Position numbers and translations under genes: made by a program. From Streptosporangiaceae bacterium (GTDB taxonomy: Bacteria > Actinomycetota > Actinomycetes > Streptosporangiales > Streptosporangiaceae): a DNA stretch of 9,529 nucleotides. Shown here in pieces: positions 1 through 6,732 of the stretch. The stretch's first letter is position 1, and the number at the start of each line of letters is the position of its first letter. The stretch is from assembly GCA_030045215.1 (NCBI GenBank), contig JASIBJ010000019.1, forward strand, positions 1 to 9,529, in the 5' to 3' direction. The notes beneath the pieces are model-generated. The model was not told the origin of the DNA and searched no databases. It worked only from the letters and a program-made list of their open reading frames with translations.

Positions 1-1
1 C

Positions 2-592
2 CGGGAGCACGTTGACCGGCTGGCCGCCAAGGCCTACTGGGCGGCGCTCAGCCCCGCGCCTGAATTCGTCGTGCTGTTCATTCCCGGTGAGGCATTCCTG
101 GCGCCTGCGCTGGAGCACGACCCTGGACTGCTCGAGCACGCGCTGGCACACAGGGTGCACATCGCCACGCCGACCACGCTTGTCACGATGCTGCGGACGG
201 CGCAGTACGCCTGGCAACAGGCGGCCCTGTCGGAGAACGCGCGAACCGTGTTCGATCTCGGCCGCGAACTCTATGACCGGCTGACCGGCCTCGGCAAGCA
301 CATCGACGGCCTCGGCAAGGCGCTCACGAATGCCGTCACCGCCTACAACCGAACTGTTGGCTCGCTTGAGAACAGGGTCCTGGTCAGCGCGCGCAAGCTC
401 AACGAAACTGGCCTGACCGACGCCGAGCTGGAGCCACCCAAGCTGATCGACGACACCGTCAGGGAGCTGTCCGCGCCTGACCTCGTCGTCGACTCGGCGC
501 CTGAGCTCGTGACCCCCGCCCGTTCGGACCGAGACGGAGTTAGCGCACCGATGCTGCTGGGTGGGGGCCGTTCGGCTGGAGCGGCAAGCTAA
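2..592 (+). CDS. rmuC: DNA recombination protein RmuC, C-terminal part (5' end outside the window)
   Basis: The open frame is already running at base 2 and gives 196 residues before a TAA stop, so only the C-terminal part of the gene is here. The fragment contains the conserved RmuC core: H-V-x-x-L-A-A-K-x-Y at residues 3-12, F-V-V-L-F-I-P-G-E-A-F at about 22-32, and A-T-P-T-T-L at 55-60, followed by the long helical stretch typical of the family. RmuC is a predicted nuclease-like protein that limits inversions between short repeats; it usually has an N-terminal membrane anchor and coiled coil, which would lie upstream of this window. The last ~45 residues (after the K-L-N-E-T-G-L segment) are acidic and low in complexity and look like a variable tail. 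It converges on ispH, with 32 bases between the stop codons. Family identity is confident; the true start cannot be seen. Confidence 0.9.
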   Translation, partial: REHVDRLAAKAYWAALSPAPEFVVLFIPGEAFLAPALEHDPGLLEHALAHRVHIATPTTLVTMLRTAQYAWQQAALSENARTVFDLGRELYDRLTGLGKHIDGLGKALTNAVTAYNRTVGSLENRVLVSARKLNETGLTDAELEPPKLIDDTVRELSAPDLVVDSAPELVTPARSDRDGVSAPMLLGGGRSAGAAS

Positions 593-607
593 CCACCAGG
601 CTGAGCC

Positions 608-623
608 ACTTCCTTCAGGAAGT
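608..623. terminator. Hairpin between convergent rmuC and ispH
   Basis: A perfect 6-bp stem (ACTTCC / GGAAGT) closes a TTCA tetraloop. It lies in the 32 bases between the two convergent stop codons and begins one base after the ispH stop on the minus strand. Position and symmetry suit a terminator working in both directions. There is no clear T-run on either side, which is common in high-GC actinomycetes, so termination activity is inferred. Confidence 0.5.
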
Positions 624-624
624 T

Positions 625-1575
625 CTAGCTGGCCGGCTTGCGCAGCTCATGCGGGAGCGCGAAGACCATGCGCTCGTGCACGGCCTCGACCTCCTCCACG
701 TCAGCGAAGCCCGCGTCAGCCAGCCTGGTCAGGACTCCGGTCACGAGTTCCTCCGGAACCGATGCGCCGCTGGTGACGCCGACCGTGCCTGCGTCGTGCA
801 GCCAGGACTGCTCGATCGCGGCCGCGTCGTCCACCAGGTAAGCGGCCTTCGCGCCGGCGTCGAGGGCGACCTCCACGAGCCGCACCGAGTTCGAGGAGTT
901 CCGGGAGCCGACGACGATGACGACGTCTGACTGCCGGGCGATCTGCTTCACCGCTGCCTGGCGGTTCTGGGTGGCGTAGCAGATGTCATCGCTGGGCGGA
1001 TCGAGCAACTCCGGGAAGCGCTCGCGCAGCGCCGCGACCGTCTCACTGGTCTCATCGACCGATAGCGTGGTCTGGGAAAGCCAGGCGACCTTGACCGGGT
1101 CGCGCACCTTCACCGACTCGCTCCCCGCGGGCCCGTCAACGAGGTGAATGTGCTCAGGGGCCTCGCCGGTCGTGCCGATTACTTCTTCGTGGCCTTCATG
1201 GCCTATCAGCAGGATGTCGAAGCCCTGGGCCGCGAACCTGCGCGCCTCGTTGTGCACCTTCGTGACTAGCGGGCAGGTCGCGTCGATCGTGCGCAGGCTG
1301 CGGTCCCTGGCCTCGTCGCGAACCTCGGGCGAGACGCCGTGCGCGGAGAAGACCACAACGGCCCCCTCGGGGACCTCCTGCGTCTCCTCGACGAAGATCG
1401 CGCCGCGCTCCTCCAGCGAATGCACCACATGCGTGTTATGTACGATCTGCTTGCGGACGTAGACTGGCGCTCCGTAGCGCTCCAGGGCCCGTTCGACCGT
1501 CTGAACAGCCCGGTCAACCCCGGCGCAGTAGCCGCGAGGCTTGGCCAGCAGGACTCGATGGGGCTGGGCAGACAT
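625..1575 (-). CDS. ispH: 4-hydroxy-3-methylbut-2-enyl diphosphate reductase (IspH/LytB)
   Basis: This is the last enzyme of the MEP isoprenoid pathway. It reduces HMBPP to isopentenyl and dimethylallyl diphosphate using a 4Fe-4S cluster in the cytosol. The 316-residue product is full length for the family. The three cluster cysteines are visible: C17 in the [10 protein letters not shown] motif, C101 in [11 protein letters not shown], and C199 in [10 protein letters not shown]. Substrate-site motifs are also present: V-H-N-T-H (45-49), S-A-H-G-V (77-81), I-G-H-E-G-H at 124-129, S-Q-T-T-L-S at 167-172 and G-S-R-N-S-S-N-S at 223-230. The ATG at 1575 places the first motif at the usual distance from the N terminus. 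No Shine-Dalgarno precedes it; a TAAACT box lies 7 bases upstream, suggesting a leaderless message. It is transcribed away from the xse cluster and towards rmuC. Confidence 0.97.
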   Translation of the reverse strand: MSAQPHRVLLAKPRGYCAGVDRAVQTVERALERYGAPVYVRKQIVHNTHVVHSLEERGAIFVEETQEVPEGAVVVFSAHGVSPEVRDEARDRSLRTIDATCPLVTKVHNEARRFAAQGFDILLIGHEGHEEVIGTTGEAPEHIHLVDGPAGSESVKVRDPVKVAWLSQTTLSVDETSETVAALRERFPELLDPPSDDICYATQNRQAAVKQIARQSDVVIVVGSRNSSNSVRLVEVALDAGAKAAYLVDDAAAIEQSWLHDAGTVGVTSGASVPEELVTGVLTRLADAGFADVEEVEAVHERMVFALPHELRKPAS

Positions 1576-1582
1576 GGCGCCT

Positions 1583-1588
1583 AGTTTA
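1583..1588 (-). promoter_or_regulatory. Candidate -10 box for leaderless ispH
   Basis: On the minus strand TAAACT fits the actinobacterial TANNNT -10 pattern and ends 7 bases before the ispH ATG, so transcription would begin at or next to the start codon. No Shine-Dalgarno sequence is present. At a 17-base spacer the -35 position reads TTCGCG, a weak match. The box is seen; leaderless transcription is inferred. Confidence 0.5.
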
Positions 1589-1704
1589 GGTGACTATCAC
1601 CGGCCCGCGAACAGGCTCGTGCAATGCGGCGCGGCTTCCAGAATTACGACAGACCGGGGACTTTATGTCGACCTCGGGCTTGCTGCCGGCCCGAAGCTGG
1701 CGAG

Positions 1705-1710
1705 AATAAT
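1705..1710 (+). promoter_or_regulatory. Weak -10-like box upstream of the small Pro/Glu-linker protein
   Basis: AATAAT differs from TATAAT at one base and stands out as A/T-rich in a GC-rich divergent region. TTGCTG at 1680-1685 could act as a -35 with a long 19-base spacer. Transcription would begin near 1717, about 90 bases before the chosen ATG. This is tentative. The rest of the 231-base ispH/small-gene region shows no other recognisable element. Confidence 0.25.
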
Positions 1711-1806
1711 CCGAGGGCAGCGCACCCACAGGCGTCCCAGCCGTACCTCGGCCAGCGAGGCTGGCGACGCCGGTGCCTGCGGGGTGGGATGAGAAGGGGA
1801 ATTGTG

Positions 1807-2439
1807 ATGGGCACGAACCGGATGATTTGGGCACCAATGTCCGCGCTGCGAGCCGTGTTCACCGGGGTCGGCCGGCTTGTCATGGTCGCCGACCGCCCTC
1901 AGGAACCGGCTGATCAGGTCGCAGACGGGGCGCGGTGGCGCTCGCTCGACCTGACCGGCAACGTGCGGCTGTTGTCGGCCGAAGACCTGGATGACGGCGG
2001 CGTCATGGCTGCGGGGCACTCAGCGCCGCCCGAGGCTCCAGGTAGCCCTCAGCCCTGGGCCGGCCCCGAGCTTCAGGCAAGGCCCGAGTCCCACGCCAGG
2101 CCCGAGCCCCAGGTGAGCCCCGAGCCCGAGTCCCACGCCAGCCCTGAGCCCCAGGTCAGCCCCGAGTTCAAGGCCAGCCCCGAGCCCCCGTCCCACGCCA
2201 GCCCTGAGCCCGAGGCCAGCCCTGAGCCCGAAGACGGCTCCAGCCTCAACGGCGAGACGGTCGTGCTTCCGCTGGCCAGCTACGACAGCCTCACGCTCCC
2301 GTCGATCCGAGCCCGGCTGCGCAGCCTGGACGCGGACCAGTTGCGCGAACTCGCCGCCTACGAGCGCACTCACGCCGAGCGCCCCGAGGTCCTTGGCATG
2401 TTCGAGCGCCGGATCGAGCGGCTCGAGACTGGCCGGTAA
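1807..2439 (+). CDS. Small hypothetical protein with Pro/Glu repeat linker, at the Rv1109c position next to ispH and xseA
   Basis: The 210-residue product has three parts. Residues 1-70 include a hydrophobic or amphipathic stretch at about 8-28. Residues 72-148 form a Pro/Glu/Ser/His linker built from S-P-E-P and S-H-A-S-P-E-P units. Residues 153-208 form a conserved-looking helical domain with L-A-S-Y-D-S-L-T-L, R-A-R-L-R-S-L, L-A-A-Y-E-R-T-H-A and M-F-E-R-R-I-E-R-L segments. That C-terminal pattern resembles a domain I recall in short actinobacterial proteins encoded between lytB/ispH and xseA, some labelled lipid-droplet-associated; I hold this from memory and function is unproven. The ATG at 1807 was chosen because AGAAGGGGA sits 6 bases upstream; the frame stays open back to 1624, but that stretch is Arg/Cys-rich and unlike a real N terminus. 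A GTG at 1804 is an alternative. xseA follows 60-70 bases downstream, probably in the same operon. Confidence 0.75.
   Translation: MGTNRMIWAPMSALRAVFTGVGRLVMVADRPQEPADQVADGARWRSLDLTGNVRLLSAEDLDDGGVMAAGHSAPPEAPGSPQPWAGPELQARPESHARPEPQVSPEPESHASPEPQVSPEFKASPEPPSHASPEPEASPEPEDGSSLNGETVVLPLASYDSLTLPSIRARLRSLDADQLRELAAYERTHAERPEVLGMFERRIERLETGR
2080..2235 (+). repeat. Degenerate in-frame repeats encoding the S-P-E-P linker
   Basis: The decamer TCCCACGCCA begins at 2089, 2131 and 2191 (steps of 42 and 60 bases, both multiples of six). The 21 bases at 2131-2151 are identical to 2191-2211. Between these copies AGCCC(C/T)GAG units recur. All copies are in the reading frame and give S-H-A-[SR]-P-E-P and V-S-P-E / A-S-P-E peptides. 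The array looks like a tandem duplication that has partly diverged. Confidence 0.8.
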
Positions 2440-2508
2440 CCGGGCGCCCAGGATGACCAGGTCGAGCCGTGGACGGCCGGTACGGACAGGAAGGCGAGGG
2501 TGGCCCGC

Positions 2509-3726
2509 ATGCCGCTAGAGACCTCAGCCGAGTCGCCGGTCCCGGTCAGGACCGTCATGCGGCTTGTCGGCGAGTGGATCGGGCGCCTGGGCCGAGTGTG
2601 GGTCGAAGGCCAGATCGCGGAACTGACCCGGCGCGGCGGCACCGTCTTCATGACCCTGCGAGACCCGGTCGCGGCCGTTTCGGTACGGGTGATCTGCGCG
2701 GGCTCGGTGCTCGACGCGACGCAGCCCGCCCCGGCGGTCGGCGCGCGCGTGGTTATCTGGGCCAAGCCGGAGTTCAACGCGGCCAAGGGCTCGTTCGCCC
2801 TGGCCGCCACCGAGATCCGGGCGGTCGGCATCGGCGAACTGCTGGCCCGGCTCGAGCGGCTGCGGAGCGCGCTGGCCGCGGAGGGCCTGTTCGCCACGGA
2901 GCGCAAGCGGCGGCTGCCGTTCCTGCCGAACATGGTGGGCCTCATCTGCGGCCGTGACTCGGCCGCCGAGCGGGACGTGCTGCAGAACGCCGCCCGGCGC
3001 TGGCCCGCCGTCAGGTTCAGGGTGGAGCAGGTCGCGGTCCAGGGCGCACGCGCCAGTGAGGAGATCATCGAAGCGCTGCAGCGGCTCGACGCCGACAAGG
3101 CGGTGCAGGTGATCATCATCGCGCGTGGCGGCGGCTCGGTCGAGGACCTGCTTCCGTTCTCCGACGAGGATCTCGTCCGCGCGGTCGCTGGGTGCACCAC
3201 GCCGGTGATCAGCGCAATCGGGCACGAGCAAGACGTCCCGCTGCTTGACCTGGTGGCGGACGTCCGGGCGTCCACGCCCACCGACGCCGCCCGGCGCGCG
3301 GTACCCGACGTGGCCGAGCAATTCCAGCTCATCGGCCAGCTCAGGGCGCGGGCCCACCGCGCGCTGCTCGGGCGGCTGGACCGCGAGAGATCATGGCTCA
3401 CCGCGATCCGCTCTCGCCCGGCCCTGGCCAGCCCGCAGCGCGAGCTAGACCGCCGCGAAGAGCAGATACTCAGCCTGGCCGAGCGGGGCCGACTCGCCCT
3501 GACCGCAAGCATCGATCGCCGCGGTTCCGACGTGGCGCACATCAGGGCCAGGCTTCTCGCGCTCTCGCCCGCGGCGACACTGCGTCGCGGCTACGCGATC
3601 GTGCAACGGGCAGACTCGGGTGTCGTGACGAGTGCCGCCCAGGTCAGCGACGGCGATCTCCTCACTGTCCGATTTGCCGAGGACCAGCTTCCCGTCACCG
3701 CAGGTCACCACCGGACAGACCATTAG
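2509..3726 (+). CDS. xseA: Exodeoxyribonuclease VII large subunit
   Basis: XseA is the catalytic subunit of exonuclease VII, which degrades single-stranded DNA from both ends together with several XseB subunits in the cytoplasm. From the ATG at 2509 the protein has 405 residues, normal for actinobacteria. An N-terminal OB-fold (about 14-105, with V-W-V-E-G-Q-I and the following strands) binds single-stranded DNA. The nuclease domain carries [14 protein letters not shown] at 144-157, [10 protein letters not shown] at 205-214, S-A-I-G-H-E-Q-D at 235-242 and R-A-S-T-P-T-D-A-A at 253-261. A long helical region follows, then the closing L-R-R-G-Y-A-I-V-Q at about 358-366. The ATG gives an M-P-L-E-T-S-A-E start like homologues such as M-A-L-N-T-S-P-E, with GAGGG 8 bases upstream. 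An in-frame GTG at 2500 with AGGAAGG 5 bases upstream is possible. Confidence 0.96.
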   Translation: MPLETSAESPVPVRTVMRLVGEWIGRLGRVWVEGQIAELTRRGGTVFMTLRDPVAAVSVRVICAGSVLDATQPAPAVGARVVIWAKPEFNAAKGSFALAATEIRAVGIGELLARLERLRSALAAEGLFATERKRRLPFLPNMVGLICGRDSAAERDVLQNAARRWPAVRFRVEQVAVQGARASEEIIEALQRLDADKAVQVIIIARGGGSVEDLLPFSDEDLVRAVAGCTTPVISAIGHEQDVPLLDLVADVRASTPTDAARRAVPDVAEQFQLIGQLRARAHRALLGRLDRERSWLTAIRSRPALASPQRELDRREEQILSLAERGRLALTASIDRRGSDVAHIRARLLALSPAATLRRGYAIVQRADSGVVTSAAQVSDGDLLTVRFAEDQLPVTAGHHRTDH

Positions 3727-3948
3727 CGAGGGAACGAACTCGGCCCCGCATACCTGCCGCCCGCCCGCCGGCCGGCGACCATAGCTGCCCTCGACACTGG
3801 CGGGAGCTGAGGTGGCTCAGGTATCCGGGTCGCCCGCCGACGCCGCAGGGCCTCTCCGTCCGGCCACGCCGTCCGCTGGTGCAGGCGGTGTGCCATAGCG
3901 GCCTTACGCGTTCATCGACGGCAAGTGCCCTGCGATTACGGTCGGCAC

Positions 3949-3954
3949 TAGGGT
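3949..3954 (+). promoter_or_regulatory. Candidate -10 box for leaderless xseB
   Basis: TAGGGT fits TANNNT and ends 6 bases before the xseB GTG. No Shine-Dalgarno sequence lies in the preceding bases (GAACGC). No good -35 is visible at 17-18 bases. Together with the 234-base gap after xseA, this suggests that xseB has its own transcript start, probably leaderless. The rest of the gap (3727-3948) holds no credible gene. Confidence 0.45.
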
Positions 3955-3960
3955 GAACGC

Positions 3961-4206
3961 GTGGCAGATACGAGCGAGGCGGGCGAGCCCAGGCCCGGCT
4001 TCGAGCAGGCCAGGGATGAGCTGACCGAGCTGGTCAAGCGGCTGGAGGCGGGTGGCCTGACGCTCGAGCAGTCGCTGGCGCTCTGGGAGCGGGGCGAACA
4101 GCTCGCTGCGATCTGCGAGGACTGGCTGGAAGGCGCCAGGGCTAGGATGGCTGCCGCGCTCGCGCGCCGGGAGGACTCCGGGGATTCGCCTGCCGCTCCG
4201 TTCTGA
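3961..4206 (+). CDS. xseB: Exodeoxyribonuclease VII small subunit
   Basis: XseB is the small helical subunit that binds the C-terminal helices of XseA and is needed for exonuclease VII activity. The product has 81 residues, the expected size. It carries the family signature almost complete: F-E-Q-A-R-D-E-L at 14-21, V-K-R-L-E-A-G-G-L-T-L-E-Q-S-L at 25-39, L-W-E-R-G-E-Q-L at 41-48, and a third helix, W-L-E-G-A-R-A-R-M, at 55-63. The GTG at 3961 places the first helix at the usual position. In many bacteria xseA and xseB overlap or nearly touch; here 234 bases separate them. The downstream tetR gene converges with only 4 bases between stop codons, so any terminator for xseB must lie inside tetR. 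Confidence 0.95.
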   Translation: MADTSEAGEPRPGFEQARDELTELVKRLEAGGLTLEQSLALWERGEQLAAICEDWLEGARARMAAALARREDSGDSPAAPF

Positions 4207-4210
4207 GCGG

Positions 4211-4822
4211 CTAAGCCGACTGGACGTGCAGCCTGGACATGACCTCGAGCACGCCGTCGGCGAGCTGCCGCGCGCGGTCGGCGTCTTCGACCAGCGGCAC
4301 CTTGACGACCGCCAGCATCATCGCGCCGGTCATGACGATGGCGGCAGCCTCGTCAAGCGGCTCACCGCTACGGGCGAAGAACTCGGCGTTCTTCCGCACC
4401 CACTCCGCCAGCCGCTCCCGCCAGAGCAGCTCGAACCCCGGCGGGCCGTCACCGCGAGCGAACAGGCCAGCGAGTTCGCGCTGCTCGACGCAGACGTCCA
4501 GATAGCCGCGGGCGCCCGCGAGGAAGAGCTGCATCGGGTCGGTGACGCCGGAGGCCCTGGCCGCGCGTACCGCGCTGCGGGTCCGATCCGAGTGCTCGCG
4601 GCTCAGTTCCTCAAACAGGGTCAGGTAAAGATCGGCCTTGCCGGAGAAGTGGTGGTACAGGCTGCCGACGCTGGCTCCGGCCAGCGCCACGATGTCGGTC
4701 ACGCCTGCCTGCGCGTAGCCCTCGAGCGTAAACACTTCGCGGGCCGCCGTGAGCAGGCCGCTTCGCGTGGATGTGCCACGGTCAGTGGCCCGTCCGACGG
4801 AAACTGCCTGGTCAGTCGTCAT
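4211..4822 (-). CDS. TetR/AcrR-family transcriptional regulator
   Basis: The 203-residue protein has the TetR layout: a DNA-binding N terminus and a helical ligand-binding C terminus. The helix-turn-helix lies at about 42-63, with [20 protein letters not shown] followed by G-K-A-D-L-Y-L, close to the family consensus. The first ~17 residues form a polar extension. The C-terminal half (about 85-200) has no signature I can tie to a ligand. It starts at the ATG at 4822, where only a weak GCAGG precedes the start. It diverges from glpX across 107 bases containing a perfect palindrome, so it may repress itself, glpX or both. That is inference: TetR regulators are often placed beside unrelated housekeeping genes. 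It converges on xseB with a 4-base gap. Confidence 0.92.
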   Translation of the reverse strand: MTTDQAVSVGRATDRGTSTRSGLLTAAREVFTLEGYAQAGVTDIVALAGASVGSLYHHFSGKADLYLTLFEELSREHSDRTRSAVRAARASGVTDPMQLFLAGARGYLDVCVEQRELAGLFARGDGPPGFELLWRERLAEWVRKNAEFFARSGEPLDEAAAIVMTGAMMLAVVKVPLVEDADRARQLADGVLEVMSRLHVQSA

Positions 4823-4856
4823 CGCAGCCTGCTGTCTGGGTCAGGAACCACTCCAG

Positions 4857-4870
4857 GGTGGCCAGCCACC
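4857..4870. promoter_or_regulatory. Palindrome in the tetR-glpX divergent region, candidate operator
   Basis: GGTGGC-CA-GCCACC is a perfect inverted repeat with 6-base arms and a 2-base centre. It lies midway between the divergent tetR and glpX starts and covers the -35 position predicted for the TAGGAT box of glpX. Many TetR proteins bind palindromes in their own divergent promoters. The arms are short for a TetR operator and the region is GC-rich, so chance is possible. Confidence 0.4.
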
Positions 4871-4886
4871 GGGCCAGCCTCTTACA

Positions 4887-4892
4887 TAGGAT
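4887..4892 (+). promoter_or_regulatory. Candidate -10 box for glpX
   Basis: TAGGAT matches the actinomycete TANNNT -10 pattern. Transcription would begin near 4899, about 31 bases before the glpX ATG, leaving room for the GGGAAGG ribosome site at 4913-4919 (10 bases from the ATG). No convincing -35 hexamer is visible; the predicted spot falls inside the palindrome. Confidence 0.45.
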
Positions 4893-4929
4893 TCCACCAC
4901 GGGCCGCCGACAGGGAAGGTGCGTTGGCC

Positions 4930-6057
4930 ATGAGTGAGGACCAGGCAGCCCCGGTGCCAGGCAGTCAGCCCGGCGTATCAGCACTGACGGGCACGCCCGG
5001 CGTCGCCGGCGCGCCCGGCGTGCCGGCCACCACGGAGGGCGAGGACGAGGCCCTCGCCGTTCCCGAGCCGGGGCGTCACGCCCCGGATCGCAACCTGGCG
5101 CTTGAGCTGGCCAGGGTGACCGAGGCCGGCGCGATGGCCTCGGCCCGCTGGGTCGGCCGCGGCGACAAGAACGGCGCCGATGCGGCCGCGGTAAACGCTA
5201 TGCGCCAGCTCATCAACACGGTCTCCATGAACGGCGTCGTGGTGATCGGCGAGGGCGAGAAGGACGACGCCCCGATGCTGTACAACGGCGAGCAAGTCGG
5301 GGACGGCACCGGGCCGAGCTGTGACGTCGCGGTCGACCCGATAGACGGCACCCGGCTAACCGCCAACGGCATGCCCAACGCGATCTCGGTCATTGCCGTG
5401 AGCGCCCGCGGGTCAATGTATGACCCGTCGGCCGTCTACTACATGTCCAAGCTGGTCACCGGGCCGGAGTCGGTCGGCGTGGTCGACATCGACGCACCGC
5501 CCGGGGCCAACATCGCGGCCGTGGCGAAGGCCAAGGGCTGTTCGGCATCCGATGTCACGGTCGTCATCCTTGACCGTCCGCGGCACGCGGAGCTGATCAA
5601 GGCGGTCCGCGCGGCCGGCGCCCGGATCAAGCTGCTCACCGACGGCGACGTGGCCGGAGCGATCATGGCGGCCCGCGATGGCACCGGAGTCGACTTGCTG
5701 CTCGGGATAGGAGGCACGCCGGAAGGCATCATCGCGGCCTGCGCGATCAAGTGCCTCGGGGGCGTGCTGCTAGCCAAGCTGGCGCCGCGTGACGACGCGG
5801 AGCGGGTGAAGGCCCTGGACGCCGGACACGACCTGAACCGCGTCCTGACCACCGATGACCTGGTGACCTCTGACGACGCGTTCTTCGCCGCCACCGGAAT
5901 TACCGACGGCGAACTGCTGGCCGGGGTCAGGTACCGGGCGGGGGGCGCCACCACGCACACGCTGGTGATGCGGGCCAGGTCGGGCACCGTGCGCAACATC
6001 TACAGCGAGCACCAGCTCTGGAAGGTCTCCACCTACTCGGCGGTGAAGTACACCTGA
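4930..6057 (+). CDS. glpX: Class II fructose-1,6-bisphosphatase GlpX
   Basis: GlpX hydrolyses fructose 1,6-bisphosphate to fructose 6-phosphate in gluconeogenesis. Many actinobacteria rely on this metal-dependent class II enzyme. The product has 375 residues. The catalytic core starts near residue 54 (D-R-N-L-A-L-E-L). It shows [12 protein letters not shown] at 77-88, [12 protein letters not shown] at 106-117, the metal/phosphate motif V-D-P-I-D-G-T at 135-141 (T141 aligns with the catalytic threonine of the family), the L-D-R-P-R-H-A segment at 214-220, T-D-G-D-V-A-G-A at 237-244 and G-I-G-G-T-P-E-G at 259-266. The first ~53 residues are a Pro/Gly/Val/Ala extension not needed for the fold. 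The ATG is preceded by GGGAAGG at 10 bases; an in-frame TTG at 4924 is less likely. It diverges from tetR and converges on the DUF1707 gene. Confidence 0.96.
   Translation: MSEDQAAPVPGSQPGVSALTGTPGVAGAPGVPATTEGEDEALAVPEPGRHAPDRNLALELARVTEAGAMASARWVGRGDKNGADAAAVNAMRQLINTVSMNGVVVIGEGEKDDAPMLYNGEQVGDGTGPSCDVAVDPIDGTRLTANGMPNAISVIAVSARGSMYDPSAVYYMSKLVTGPESVGVVDIDAPPGANIAAVAKAKGCSASDVTVVILDRPRHAELIKAVRAAGARIKLLTDGDVAGAIMAARDGTGVDLLLGIGGTPEGIIAACAIKCLGGVLLAKLAPRDDAERVKALDAGHDLNRVLTTDDLVTSDDAFFAATGITDGELLAGVRYRAGGATTHTLVMRARSGTVRNIYSEHQLWKVSTYSAVKYT
4968..5021 (+). repeat. Three in-frame copies of GCCCGGCGT in the glpX 5' coding region
   Basis: Exact 9-base copies occur at 4968-4976, 4995-5003 and 5013-5021, spaced 27 and 18 bases apart. 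All are in the same frame and encode the three P-G-V tripeptides of the GlpX N-terminal extension. GGCACGCC near 4991 and GGCGTGCC near 5018 also form an 8-base inverted pair. This looks like small-unit repeat growth of a disordered tail. Confidence 0.7.
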
Positions 6058-6091
6058 CCGCGTAGCTGCGCTGACCGCAGAGGCTCGGCGC

Positions 6092-6115
6092 CCACGGGGC
6101 GGCCGGTTTCCGTGG
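6092..6115. terminator. Hairpin between convergent glpX and the DUF1707 gene
   Basis: CCACGG and CCGTGG form a perfect 6-bp stem around a 12-base loop, extendable by two G-T pairs. It lies within the 66 bases separating the two convergent stop codons. There is no T-run. Position favours a shared terminator; sequence evidence alone is moderate. Confidence 0.4.
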
Positions 6116-6123
6116 CCAGGCTC

Positions 6124-6720
6124 TCAGCGGGGCAGCCCGTTACGCCGGAAGCTGCCGAGCCAGCGGGACTTACGCGGGGATATCACCCGAATCGTGCCGC
6201 CCAGCGACGCGGTTCGCACCTCGATGACCGGCATGCCCGTCGCGGGCTGGCGCGGCGTCTTATTGATCTTCCTGGTGAGCACCGAGGTCCCGTACATCTC
6301 GACGGTTACGCCTTCGGGCACGATGAGTTCCAGCGTGCCCGCGAGCACCGTGGCGTACACGGTGATGCGCTGGCTCTGCAGCAGCGCTTCACGCACATCG
6401 AGTACGACCTCGCCGAACACCGCGACAACGGGCAGGGTCGCGGGAATCACCCACCGGCCGTCCCTGCTCTCCCGCGCGAATACGCCCAGGACCGGGGTCC
6501 TGGTGTCCAGCCGGAACGGCTGAGCGGACGGCTCGACCAGGTCGGCCGTCAGCGGTGCGAGATCACCGAGCGTGCGGGCCGTGTAAGCGCGCTCGACCCG
6601 TTCTGAGTGCTCGGCGCTGGTGAGCCTGCCATCTCCGGCCGCGGCGCTCAGCAGTGCAATCACCCGGTCTCTGTCCGCATCGGAGGCGCGCAGATCGCGG
6701 GGCGCGGGCCGGGACGTCAC
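6124..6720 (-). CDS. DUF1707 domain protein with LiaF-like C-terminal domain
   Basis: The 198-residue protein begins with a DUF1707 (SHOCT-like) helical module at about 9-62. Its family pattern is clear: L-R-A-S-D-A-D-R-D-R-V, then D-G-R-L-T-S-A-E-H-S-E-R-V, A-Y-T-A-R-T-L-G-D-L and the ending L-T-A-D-L. A short linker follows. From about 92 to 185 there is a beta-rich region (V-A-V-F-G-E-V-V-L-D-V, then repeated short strands with G-T-L-E-L-I-V-P-E-G-V-T-V-E) resembling the C-terminal domain of LiaF-type cell-envelope stress proteins. No membrane segment or signal peptide is visible, so it is probably cytoplasmic or peripheral. Such proteins are widespread in actinobacteria with unproven function. 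The GTG at 6720 was chosen because it starts just before DUF1707 and has TATCTT 6 bases upstream; the frame extends to a TTG at 6741, which has less support. Confidence 0.85.
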   Translation of the reverse strand: MTSRPAPRDLRASDADRDRVIALLSAAAGDGRLTSAEHSERVERAYTARTLGDLAPLTADLVEPSAQPFRLDTRTPVLGVFARESRDGRWVIPATLPVVAVFGEVVLDVREALLQSQRITVYATVLAGTLELIVPEGVTVEMYGTSVLTRKINKTPRQPATGMPVIEVRTASLGGTIRVISPRKSRWLGSFRRNGLPR

Positions 6721-6726
6721 AATCAG

Positions 6727-6732
6727 AAGATA
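6727..6732 (-). promoter_or_regulatory. Candidate -10 box for the leaderless DUF1707 gene
   Basis: On the minus strand TATCTT fits TANNNT and ends 6 bases before the GTG at 6720. A GGAG lies 12 bases upstream of the GTG, too far to be an ideal ribosome site. The spacing therefore fits a leaderless start better. No clear -35 was found. Confidence 0.4.

Noticed and set aside
1624..1806. Longer N terminus (61 more residues) for the small Pro/Glu-linker protein
   Set aside because: The stretch has a Cys/Arg-rich composition unlike the rest, no ribosome site at 1624, and covers the likely promoter. AGAAGGGGA supports the ATG at 1807.
2370..3542. 390-residue open frame on the minus strand opposite xseA
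   Set aside because: The product is Ser/Arg/Ala-rich without any domain pattern, and it lies exactly opposite a clear xseA. Long antisense frames are expected in very GC-rich genes because stop codons are rare.
3766..3777. CGCCGGCCGGCG palindrome after xseA as a terminator
   Set aside because: It is a perfect palindrome, but only GC-rich self-complementarity with no usable loop and no T-run. Such strings are common by chance at this composition.
3393..3956. 187-residue plus-strand frame spanning the end of xseA and the gap before xseB
   Set aside because: Most of it is a frame-shifted copy of xseA, and the remainder is Arg/Pro-rich with no ribosome site or recognisable motif. The gap is better read as non-coding.
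4226..4933. 235-residue open frame on the plus strand opposite tetR
   Set aside because: It is the antisense image of the TetR gene, crosses the tetR-glpX promoter region, and shows no family pattern.
6112..6606. 164-residue plus-strand frame between glpX and the MFS gene
   Set aside because: It is opposite the DUF1707/LiaF-like gene, whose domain patterns are clear on the minus strand. The plus-strand product has none.
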